From Chloroflexota bacterium (GTDB taxonomy: Bacteria; Chloroflexota; Anaerolineae; B4-G1), in the NCBI GenBank assembly GCA_030596915.1, contig JAUVSX010000136.1, positions 1 to 7,585 on the forward strand: 7,585 bases of DNA. Direction: 5' to 3'. Below are positions 1 to 5,834 of the stretch, in pieces (the stretch's first letter is position 1; the number at the start of each line of letters is the position of its first letter). The translations under genes and the position numbers were made by a program. The notes under the pieces were generated by a model that saw only the letters and a list, made by a program, of their open reading frames with translations, was not told where the DNA came from and searched no databases.

Positions 1-658
1 CCAGGAGCTGCAGTTGGTTCAGCAGATCGCTCTCCCCCTCGATCTCTGCTCCGTGCCCGGCCACCACCTGTCTCCCCGTCTCCAGCGATACATCGTCGAA
101 GAAGCTCGCCGCCAGACGTACACGGCCGTCCTCTGCTACCGCCCAAGAACCAAACTCACCCGCCCGGAGGCGAGCTTGCACCTTGTCCTCGGGCAGGATC
201 TGTCCCACCCACCGCACGACCGCCGCCACCCCGGTTCGCGCCAGTGTCCCCTCCACATCCTGCGCCGGAATAGACGCGAACCATCCGTTTCGCGGGATGT
301 AATTCAGTAACTGTATGCCGGCCCCCTCCAGCGCGGCAAGGTCCGAAGCGTCGGGGACCCTGTGGAGTTGGAGTAGTACGTGCGCGCGCCCGTCCTGCTT
401 TCCGGGGGTCGCCTCAATGCCCTCCGCCAGCCCCGACTCAACCCCCGCGGCCGGCGTGAACTGTCGCGAGCGCAGCACGATCTGATCGGGCTCCTCGAAG
501 GCTTCCTCGTCAGGAAGGCCGGCGACTGACCCCGGGGGGGCTGCGCGCTGGACGCCGCCTTGTGAATGGACCGCCTGAGGAGATGGGGACAGGCCCACGA
601 GCCCCAGAAGCAGCCCAAAGATGATCACCGGGCCCACAGACCCAAGCTTGCCGCGCAT
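1..658 (-). CDS. Secreted protein, N-terminal part; probable propeptide region of an S8 (subtilisin-like) serine peptidase (cut at window edge)
   Basis: The reading frame is open from the ATG at 658 to the window edge: 219 codons without a stop, C-terminus missing. GGAGG at 664-668 sits 5 bases before the ATG and fixes the start. Residues 1-32 form an export signal: K4 and R2, a hydrophobic core VIIFGLLLGLVGL (11-23), then SPSPQAVHS with possible cleavage after A29 or S32. There is no lipobox, so the product should be released or carried further out. Residues 58-66 (DQIVLRSRQ) and 92-132 (a beta strand HVLLQLH, then a helix DLAALEGAGIQLLNYIP and a strand GWFASIP) resemble the prodomain that precedes the catalytic domain in many secreted S8 peptidases of Chloroflexota. 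A second similar unit may lie at 177-208. The catalytic Asp, His and Ser would be beyond the edge, so the peptidase call is an inference; a non-peptidase surface protein with the same N-terminal module is the alternative. That this is a real exported protein is much more certain. Confidence 0.8.
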   Translation of the reverse strand, partial: MRGKLGSVGPVIIFGLLLGLVGLSPSPQAVHSQGGVQRAAPPGSVAGLPDEEAFEEPDQIVLRSRQFTPAAGVESGLAEGIEATPGKQDGRAHVLLQLHRVPDASDLAALEGAGIQLLNYIPRNGWFASIPAQDVEGTLARTGVAAVVRWVGQILPEDKVQARLRAGEFGSWAVAEDGRVRLAASFFDDVSLETGRQVVAGHGAEIEGESDLLNQLQLL

Positions 659-663
659 TGCAC

Positions 664-668
664 CCTCC
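664..668 (-). promoter_or_regulatory. Shine-Dalgarno site of the secreted S8-like protein
   Basis: The minus strand reads GGAGG followed by GTGCA and the ATG at 658. The core is perfect and the spacing is 5 bases. It supports the chosen start of the edge-truncated gene. I see no good -35/-10 pair in the 190-base gap before it (659-848), so it may be co-transcribed with the lipoprotein gene upstream. Confidence 0.7.
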
Positions 669-848
669 CGTTTCGCCGCGCCTGCCCGCCCAGGGTCACG
701 GCCTCGCATCAGTGGGCCGCTCGGCAGTTGCGATGTCAGAACACGAGCGAAGCGCGGGGAATGCGGCGGCGTGCAGTACCGATCGGACCTATCGCCAAGC
801 CCCGGCGCCCACCGCGCCTCGCCCCAAACGAACCTGCCGGTCCAGGGC

Positions 849-1856
849 CTAGCCCGGTGTTTCCCCAGACGCGGCCATCGGCATTTCAACGCACTCGAGC
901 CCGTCGCCCTCCGTGAACAGGGCGTGGAGGTCCTCCGCGGTGAGTCCGACAGCATACTCCAGCGGCCACACGTAGGCCAGTTGGTTCTCGGTGTAGCCGG
1001 TCAGAGCTTCGACTGGCGTCGCTGCGTCAGCAGCCTGCACCAGGAGCCGGATGGTGTCCATCCCTCCTGGTCCCGCCCACCCAGGACAGATGCGCACCAC
1101 GTCCTCCAAGACCGTCGCCGACCCGCCGTATCGAATGGCGAAGCCGAGGTGGTCGTAGTAGAGCCACACGGCGTAGCGCCTGGTGTTGGGATCGACCGCG
1201 GGCTCGACCGCCGCCTCAAGGAACACCCGCGAGGGCACGCCATACATACTGAGGATGGCACTCAGAGAGTACGCGGACCAATCAGACTGCAGAGAGAACG
1301 GGTTCTGATAGTCCGCCGCGTACAGGTCTATGGACCGGACGATCCCGTCCCGCTCGACAGTGTGGACGCCAGCATCCGCGCTACCTGCGAAGAAGCTCCC
1401 GGTTCCCTCACCGGTGGTGGGATCTTCACCCGGTGGGAAATGCTCTCCGGCGCCGATTTCCAGCAGGGTCTTCCAGGCCAGCTCAGAGCTGGTGGTCCCA
1501 GGTGCAATTCCCCACAAGCACGGGAGCGCGCAGCCACCGTTCGTCTTAAGGAGCTCGCGCAGCCGAGCCTCGCGCTCCCGCGCGGAGAGCGTCGGAACCA
1601 GCGTTCGCACCTGTGTGGGAGCCGGTGAGGGCACCGCGGTCGGCGGCAGCGCTGTAGGTTCAACCGTAGGGCTCGGCACAACGCGGGGGACTCTCGTCGC
1701 AGATGGGGTTGCTTTCGATCCGCAGCCTGCGCCGATGACCATGAGCGCCGGCGCGAGCAACAGAAGCGCCAGCCGTGAGCCCATCCACTGCCGATTCACG
1801 CTACTGTGCTTCGTGTGGGTTTGATACCATCGGGTTCTTCGCGGGTGTGAGGTCAT
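849..1856 (-). CDS. Uncharacterised Chloroflexota-type lipoprotein with NGGCxLPCxWG motif
   Basis: No known function. From the ATG at 1856 the product has 335 residues. The lipoprotein signal has hydrophobic core LALLLLAPALMVIGAG and lipobox Cys45, so the protein should be lipid-anchored outside the membrane. A Pro/Thr/Val-rich linker follows (about 48-90), then a charged helix (about 91-105), then the motif NGGCALPCLWG (106-116) with Cys109 and Cys113. A mixed alpha/beta region runs to the end with Cys257 (VRICPGW) and Cys322 (GLECVEMP). The four exported cysteines could form two disulfides. Start choice is open. The ATG at 1856 has a GAGGA site but gives a long 28-residue stretch before the hydrophobic core. 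A GTG at 1799 (316 aa) or an ATG at 1784 (311 aa) gives a standard short signal peptide but has almost no Shine-Dalgarno sequence. The frame stays open upstream to 1997. A promoter at 1984-2013 fits any of the three shorter starts. The same N-G-G-C-x-L-P-C motif after a TP-rich linker is, as I recall it, common in uncharacterised proteins of Anaerolineae; that is recognition, not a search result. Confidence 0.8.
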   Translation of the reverse strand: MTSHPRRTRWYQTHTKHSSVNRQWMGSRLALLLLAPALMVIGAGCGSKATPSATRVPRVVPSPTVEPTALPPTAVPSPAPTQVRTLVPTLSAREREARLRELLKTNGGCALPCLWGIAPGTTSSELAWKTLLEIGAGEHFPPGEDPTTGEGTGSFFAGSADAGVHTVERDGIVRSIDLYAADYQNPFSLQSDWSAYSLSAILSMYGVPSRVFLEAAVEPAVDPNTRRYAVWLYYDHLGFAIRYGGSATVLEDVVRICPGWAGPGGMDTIRLLVQAADAATPVEALTGYTENQLAYVWPLEYAVGLTAEDLHALFTEGDGLECVEMPMAASGETPG

Positions 1857-1861
1857 ACCGT

Positions 1862-1866
1862 TCCTC
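1862..1866 (-). promoter_or_regulatory. Candidate Shine-Dalgarno site deciding the start of the uncharacterised lipoprotein
   Basis: The minus strand reads GAGGA, then ACGGT, then the ATG at 1856. It is the only clear ribosome site near the possible starts and is the reason for choosing 1856. The same bases can pair with 1888-1893 in a hairpin, which would hide them, so the site may be weak or controlled. Confidence 0.45.
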
Positions 1867-1983
1867 GCGGCGCCTGCGGCCAAACCGGAGGAAAAGAACC
1901 GTGGAGCCCGCTGCAACGGTCGCCCGGGTCCGGCTTCCACCCCCTGCTTCGCGCGGGTAGGCGCAGTGTGGTGTGTGGAAGGT

Positions 1984-2013
1984 AGTATACCACGCACCGT
2001 TCGCGAACGGCAA
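1984..2013 (-). promoter_or_regulatory. Predicted sigma70-type promoter for the uncharacterised lipoprotein
   Basis: On the minus strand a -35 box TTGCCG (2013-2008, 4 of 6 consensus matches) is followed after 18 bases by a -10 box TATACT (1989-1984, 5 of 6). Transcription would start near 1977, leaving a leader of about 120 bases before the ATG at 1856. This is the best promoter-like pair I found in the gaps. Its AT-rich -10 stands out in a GC-rich gap. Confidence 0.5.
1997..2010. promoter_or_regulatory. Perfect 14-base palindrome in the promoter spacer, candidate operator
   Basis: The sequence CCGTTCGCGAACGG equals its own reverse complement. It fills most of the 18-base spacer of the predicted promoter and overlaps three bases of the -35 box. 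A dimeric repressor bound here would block RNA polymerase. No regulator gene lies in the window, and the site does not match an operator I can name; it is not the GAAC-N4-GTTC arrangement of the Gram-positive LexA box. Confidence 0.4.
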
Positions 2014-2029
2014 GCCGGCGGGGTGGAGC

Positions 2030-2166
2030 GAATCGGCGATTCAGCGATTCAGCGGATGGGCGAGCGCCCAGGGCTGGCAGTCCTACAAGGGGACTGCTCG
2101 GCGCGCTCGACCCGGGTATCGCCCAGAGAAGGATCTGCCGGAGGACGCGGGAGGACTGCCAGTCCT
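2030..2166. repeat. Palindrome cluster with two copies of a 15-base REP-like near-palindrome
   Basis: Two direct copies, at 2070-2084 (AGGGCTGGCAGTCCT) and 2152-2166 (AGGACTGCCAGTCCT), agree at 13 of 15 positions. Each is itself a near-palindrome: 7-base arms around one central base, perfect in the second copy and with one G-T pair in the first. Because of this the two copies can also pair with each other as a 15-base-pair helix, with a G-U wobble in plus-strand RNA or an A-C mismatch in minus-strand RNA. To the left are GAATCG-G-CGATTC (2030-2042), a tandem duplication of GCGATTCA (2036-2051) and the short hairpin TGGGCG-AG-CGCCCA (2057-2070). This may be a REP-like or MITE-derived element, or a structured RNA. 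No flanking target duplication was seen. Confidence 0.45.
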
Positions 2167-2237
2167 TTGGGCAACGGTTTGGACAAGTTTCCGCTCCCGA
2201 GGAACCACTGAAGCGCCCATGACCGGCTTCGCACTCC

Positions 2238-4301
2238 CTACGAATACGGCACCAGTGCGTCGACGACAGGGATGAAAACGTCCTCATGAAGCGCGTCGCG
2301 CTCGTCAGCGTCATACCGCATCACGACGATGAGCGTTTGACCATCGGCCTCCGCCAGCGCGAGGAAGCGATGGACACCCTGGGCGTCGAACTCGTAGAGA
2401 TTCCAGGCCAGCCCGTTTGCCTCTCGCTGGTCCACCCGTGCGGGCGATTGGTCCAACCCGAACTGGGTCGCCACGATCGCCAGCAAGTCCTCGGCACTTT
2501 TCGCAACCAACACGAGCTGCATAGCAACGGGGTCGAGCGCGGAGCTAGCGCGCGCGAAGATGCCGGGGCTCGGCTCCGTCCATCCGGCCGGCACGACGCC
2601 GCGTATTCCCAGGGCCTCGCTCTCATACGGCTCGAGCACAATCTCGACCGGCTCCGTGGGCAGGTCGAAGGCCATAGCTGGTATTTGTTCAATACAGGAA
2701 GCCTCGAGCGTCGCCTCCGGGTCGTCGATGAACCCCACGATGATCCCGACGGCACAGTCGCTGAGCGTCTCACCATCATGGCCGGCTGCTGGCACCTCGA
2801 ACATAGTGCTGTTGCTGAGCCGGTCGGCGACCTGTCTGGCGTACTCCGGTGGCGTGATGCCGTCGTACTCACCCGCCATGAGGAGCGTCGGGATGTCACT
2901 GACGAGGGGTTCCTTGAACGATGGGTCTGCCTCGCCGGACGTCCACTTCTCGCAGATCCCGAATATGCCGTAGTCAATGGCCTGTTCAGGATCGACCCGG
3001 CCCTGAAGCTGGGTAGGGAGCGCCGCCACCCTCGCAAGTACCTCTTCCCGGGTGCGTCCGACCAGATCCTCGACGCAGATGACTGAGTACTGCACGCCCC
3101 GCGTCACCAGGTCGAACAGCATCAGTCTGGCTCCGCTGAGCTGGGTCATCAGGCCGTAGTCACCGTTGCTAACGTCGTAGATCGCCTGAGGCAATGCGGG
3201 GATCAGCTGCGTCTGGTACAGCGTGGAAACAAGAATACCATACACGCCGTCGCCGCTGAGCACGGCCGGATAGCTCTGGCCATCCAGCGGGTTCGTTACT
3301 GTGATCGGCACGGGCTCGGCGTTCAGCCCGTCGATGACGTCGAACAGCACCGACTTCACGTCTGGGTAGGCGTTGGCGCAACCTTCATCCGCCTCGCAGT
3401 CCTCGAGTAGCTGCAAGGCCGTTCTCGCAATGCGCTCCGAGGACTCTGCGAAGAAGCTTACCTCCAGTGGCCATACCGATTCGAGGATCACGCTGCGGAT
3501 GCCTTCTGGGTAGTCGCGCATCGTCGCCTGGGCGAGGAAGGAGCCATACGACGCGCCATACAGGTTGACCTTATCGTACCCCAGTACCCGGCGGATGGCA
3601 TCGACGTCGGCCGCGCTCTGCGCCGTCGTGTAGACTGCCAAGTCGTGTCCATCAGCCACGAGACGATCGTGGCACGCGACAACTGCCTCGAACCCCGCGA
3701 CCATCGCCACCTCGGGATCGCTCTCGTCTAGCAGACCAAACGCCACTTCGAGGACCTCAGGACAGTCGAGAGCTGGCTCGGAGAGCCCCACGCCCCGTTG
3801 ATCGTAGATGACCAAATCGCGGTTCGGCGCGAAACGGGCGAGGAATTGGGCGATATTAAGAGCGCGCTCGACCGTCTTCTCTCCAGGACCTCCTGAGAGC
3901 AGCACGAGCGGATCTGGTTGGCGCTCGTCACTGGTGTCTCTGAAGACTGCGACGGACAGCTTGATTGTGGGCCCGTCCGTCCGAGCGTGGTCCTCGGGAA
4001 CGACGACGTAGCCGCAGTCAACGGCCACGCCGGGGGGCACGGTGAAGGGGCATGGCGCTTCCTCGAAGTCGGCGCTGGGCTCCGTCGCTGGCTGCGGCAT
4101 GGCCGACGGCGCCACGGTCGCCGTGGCCGTAGGAGTTGGCTGCGGGACTGTTTCCGTCGGCACGACGCTGGGCGCGGGCGCCGTGGCGGTGGCCGTCGGC
4201 GCCGATGCGGCTCGTTCACCGCAACCAACAAGCCCAAGGAGTAGTACCACGCAAAGCAATGCAGCTCCGATCGGTCGTGTAAGAAGGCTGCTTCGTTTCA
4301 T
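2238..4301 (-). CDS. Lipoprotein alpha/beta hydrolase, S33 tripeptidyl-aminopeptidase-like, with added C-terminal domain
   Basis: A 687-residue lipid-anchored hydrolase, probably cutting short peptides or oligopeptide N-termini outside the membrane. The signal peptide MKRSSLLTRPIGAALL... ends in lipobox LVGC (Cys27). Residues 28-79 are a Pro/Thr/Ala-rich linker. The hydrolase fold runs from about 80 to 540: GGPG (137-140, oxyanion loop), YDQRGVGLS (166-174), nucleophile Ser251 in YGASYGS, Asp480 in AGEYDGITPP, and His508 in AAGHDGE. This order and the DQRG and GGPG motifs fit the S33 family with a TAP-like C-terminal part (Abhydrolase_1 plus Abhydrolase_4), as in secreted Streptomyces tripeptidyl aminopeptidases. 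Several exported cysteines (84, 96, 409, 449, 516, 536) may form disulfides. Residues from about 546 to 687 are extra: an alpha/beta unit with VPAGWTEP and a YDADERDAL...FIPVVDALVP ending, reminiscent of PsbP/DUF1795-like domains. The frame is open 34 codons further upstream (to 4403), but the ATG at 4301 has AGGAGAT 7 bases before it and starts the signal peptide. An esterase role cannot be excluded. Confidence 0.9.
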   Translation of the reverse strand: MKRSSLLTRPIGAALLCVVLLLGLVGCGERAASAPTATATAPAPSVVPTETVPQPTPTATATVAPSAMPQPATEPSADFEEAPCPFTVPPGVAVDCGYVVVPEDHARTDGPTIKLSVAVFRDTSDERQPDPLVLLSGGPGEKTVERALNIAQFLARFAPNRDLVIYDQRGVGLSEPALDCPEVLEVAFGLLDESDPEVAMVAGFEAVVACHDRLVADGHDLAVYTTAQSAADVDAIRRVLGYDKVNLYGASYGSFLAQATMRDYPEGIRSVILESVWPLEVSFFAESSERIARTALQLLEDCEADEGCANAYPDVKSVLFDVIDGLNAEPVPITVTNPLDGQSYPAVLSGDGVYGILVSTLYQTQLIPALPQAIYDVSNGDYGLMTQLSGARLMLFDLVTRGVQYSVICVEDLVGRTREEVLARVAALPTQLQGRVDPEQAIDYGIFGICEKWTSGEADPSFKEPLVSDIPTLLMAGEYDGITPPEYARQVADRLSNSTMFEVPAAGHDGETLSDCAVGIIVGFIDDPEATLEASCIEQIPAMAFDLPTEPVEIVLEPYESEALGIRGVVPAGWTEPSPGIFARASSALDPVAMQLVLVAKSAEDLLAIVATQFGLDQSPARVDQREANGLAWNLYEFDAQGVHRFLALAEADGQTLIVVMRYDADERDALHEDVFIPVVDALVPYS

Positions 4302-4308
4302 CTGGATT

Positions 4309-4315
4309 ATCTCCT
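4309..4315 (-). promoter_or_regulatory. Shine-Dalgarno site fixing the start of the lipoprotein hydrolase
   Basis: The minus strand reads AGGAGAT, then 7 bases, then the ATG at 4301. This strong site excludes the longer frame beginning at 4403, whose first 34 residues would bury the signal peptide. In the 225-base gap (4302-4526) I see neither a strong promoter pair nor a terminator for the exporter operon, only small hairpins such as GAGCG-ACCAG-CGCTC at 4337-4351. Confidence 0.75.
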
Positions 4316-4526
4316 GTCTATGCTCGTCTGGTGGTGGAGCGACCAGCGCTCGCCTGACCTCGGGCGTGTTCCAGCAATGGGGCGATCCTTCACCGGTCCA
4401 CACGTAGGACTGTCGAACTGGCGTGCATCTTCAGGGACTGGGCGACGGAGTGTCACTGCGGTCGAAGGAGCACCCGGTCACACTGGGCATTGCCCCCAAG
4501 CCTGAAATGCACCCCCTCACCTCGCA

Positions 4527-5762
4527 CTAGGGCCGGCCAAGCACAGCGCGCAGGAAGCGGCGGGGCGAGAGCGGCTGCCCCGATAGGATTGTCTGCGCGT
4601 GGAACAGGCGCGCGACGCTGCGAACAATCGCGAAGGCTGTCACTATCTGCAGGGCGGCCGCGAGTATGGGCTGCCATGCCGGTACCTTGGTCACGCACAT
4701 CCTGGCGAGCATTGCTACGGGAGCGGTCAGCGGGAACAGGCTAAAGACCAGGGCGAGGGCTCCGTGCGGCCGAGCTACAATGGCGCTCAGGAACAGATAG
4801 ACGATGATCAGCGGCGATAGCACCAGGAAGGTGACACTTCTTGTGTCCTTGACGTCCGGGGCCAGCGCGCCCACTGCCGCCATCTGCGCACTATACATCG
4901 CGTATCCGAGCAGAAAGAAGACGAAAAACCAGGCGAGGAGCTCCACGGGTACCTGGAAGCCCGGCGGTATGCTCAGCGCCTGCCCCCCGAAACTCAGGAC
5001 GGCCCAGAGGACGCCGACCCAGATGGCCGTCTGCAGCAGCCCAAGTAGACCCAGCGCGAGGATCTTGCCTCCGATCAACTGGACTGGTGAGACCGACGAG
5101 ATCAACACCTCCATCACACGGCTCTTCTTCTCGTCGGTCAGGCTCGATACCAGCACGCCCGCCGGCATGATGATCACGAAATAGAGGATCGTGACCATCA
5201 GCGTTGGGAGCAGCTCGGCAACCCAGCCATCGCCCAGATCATTTGCCTCGGGGGCCGCTAGCTGCCTCTCCTCAACGTCGATGGGATTCCTCACGGCTGC
5301 TGCCAGGTCAGCATCCCCATCAAGGAGATTGTATAGCAGGACCCACTCAATCCGTCCTGTGGGCACGTCACCCGAGATGGGATTGTAGTCAGGCAGCACA
5401 TACACAACCTCGCCCGTCTCCACGAAGTCGGAGGGGACCACGTAGTAACCGGAGATTGTCCCGGCCTCAAGGGCCGCCTGGGCCGCCGCCACCGTGCCGA
5501 ATTCGGTCAGCCAATCGGGAGCGACGTCCCCGGGGAGATCCTTGATAACATCCCCTGGATCGACGAGACCCTCGGCCTGCTGCTCAGGCGGCGCTGCGCC
5601 GCCGCCATCCCCGGGTGACGCGGCAGAGCCGCGGTTCGTGAGCGTCAGGATCAGGACAATGATGCCGACGACCAGCGGGACTCCGAACGCGAAGATGGTG
5701 AACCCCTTCTGGCGCAGCGTGGTCCTGATCTCATTGGTCATCACTCGCAGTGTCTTGTGCAT
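4527..5762 (-). CDS. ABC-2 type transporter permease, NatB/YhaP-like (second subunit)
   Basis: A 411-residue membrane subunit of an ABC exporter. Membrane segments are seen near residues 21-43, 184-206, 232-258, 275-299, 309-330, 334-354 and 363-386. Residues 44-183 form a large extracytoplasmic domain that begins with a Gly/Ala/Pro-rich stretch and holds GTISGYYVVPSDFVETGE. The motif TDEKKSRVMEVLISSVSP (209-226), just after the second segment, is the hallmark of the COG1668/ABC2_membrane_3 family and probably contacts the ATPase. The ATG at 5762 has GAGGT 9 bases before it. The gene lies 72 bases after the first permease, with a hairpin CCGAGG/CCTCGG at 5793-5815 between them. Its layout and the YYV-P-D signature match those of the first permease, so the two are tandem paralogues that may form a heterodimer on the shared ATPase. 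NatB of Bacillus exports sodium ions, but the substrate here is unknown; antibiotic, peptide or lipid export is equally possible. Confidence 0.9.
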   Translation of the reverse strand: MHKTLRVMTNEIRTTLRQKGFTIFAFGVPLVVGIIVLILTLTNRGSAASPGDGGGAAPPEQQAEGLVDPGDVIKDLPGDVAPDWLTEFGTVAAAQAALEAGTISGYYVVPSDFVETGEVVYVLPDYNPISGDVPTGRIEWVLLYNLLDGDADLAAAVRNPIDVEERQLAAPEANDLGDGWVAELLPTLMVTILYFVIIMPAGVLVSSLTDEKKSRVMEVLISSVSPVQLIGGKILALGLLGLLQTAIWVGVLWAVLSFGGQALSIPPGFQVPVELLAWFFVFFLLGYAMYSAQMAAVGALAPDVKDTRSVTFLVLSPLIIVYLFLSAIVARPHGALALVFSLFPLTAPVAMLARMCVTKVPAWQPILAAALQIVTAFAIVRSVARLFHAQTILSGQPLSPRRFLRAVLGRP

Positions 5763-5792
5763 ATCAGTCCTACCTCATTCGGCCAGGCGCCA

Positions 5793-5815
5793 CCGAGGAT
5801 CGCGCACAGCCTCGG
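5793..5815. other. Intercistronic hairpin between the two permease genes
   Basis: Arms CCGAGG (5793-5798) and CCTCGG (5810-5815) pair perfectly around an 11-base loop. No T-run follows, so it is not a standard terminator. It could modulate mRNA processing between the two permease genes, or be chance in GC-rich DNA. Confidence 0.3.
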
Positions 5816-5834
5816 CCGGCAGAGCATCGCACAT

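Larger units (their letters stand above)
1857..2237. other. Structured 381-base intergenic region
   Basis: This is the longest gene-free stretch. From right to left along transcription it holds: no visible terminator for the hydrolase gene (no stem followed by a T-run); a cluster of palindromes at 2030-2166, including two copies of a 15-base near-palindrome; a 14-base perfect palindrome at 1997-2010 inside a sigma70-type promoter (1984-2013); and a leader of about 120 bases before the lipoprotein start with a hairpin at 1861-1893. Short open frames across it on both strands have no ribosome site and no recognisable protein features, so I treat them as chance. Confidence 0.6.

Noticed and set aside
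621..1628. A 335-codon open frame on the plus strand across the uncharacterised lipoprotein
   Set aside because: It is Arg- and Pro-rich with no domain, signal or ribosome site, and lies opposite a gene with a lipobox and typical linker.
1713..1856. Twin-arginine (Tat) signal in the extended N-terminus of the uncharacterised lipoprotein
   Set aside because: The HPRRTRW stretch lacks the usual residues after the arginine pair, and it is far from the hydrophobic core.
1857..1997. Longer start of the uncharacterised lipoprotein at 1997
   Set aside because: That ATG lies upstream of the predicted transcription start and would put about 75 residues before the hydrophobic core.
1997..2010. SOS (LexA) box
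   Set aside because: The half-sites are GTTC then GAAC with two bases between, the reverse of the GAAC-N4-GTTC order, so the family match fails.
4302..4403. Longer start of the lipoprotein hydrolase at 4403
   Set aside because: It would place 34 residues before the signal peptide and lacks a good ribosome site, while the ATG at 4301 has AGGAGAT at proper spacing.
4484..4498. Small GGGC-AAT-GCCC hairpin as terminator of the exporter operon
   Set aside because: The stem is only four pairs and no T-run follows on the minus strand.
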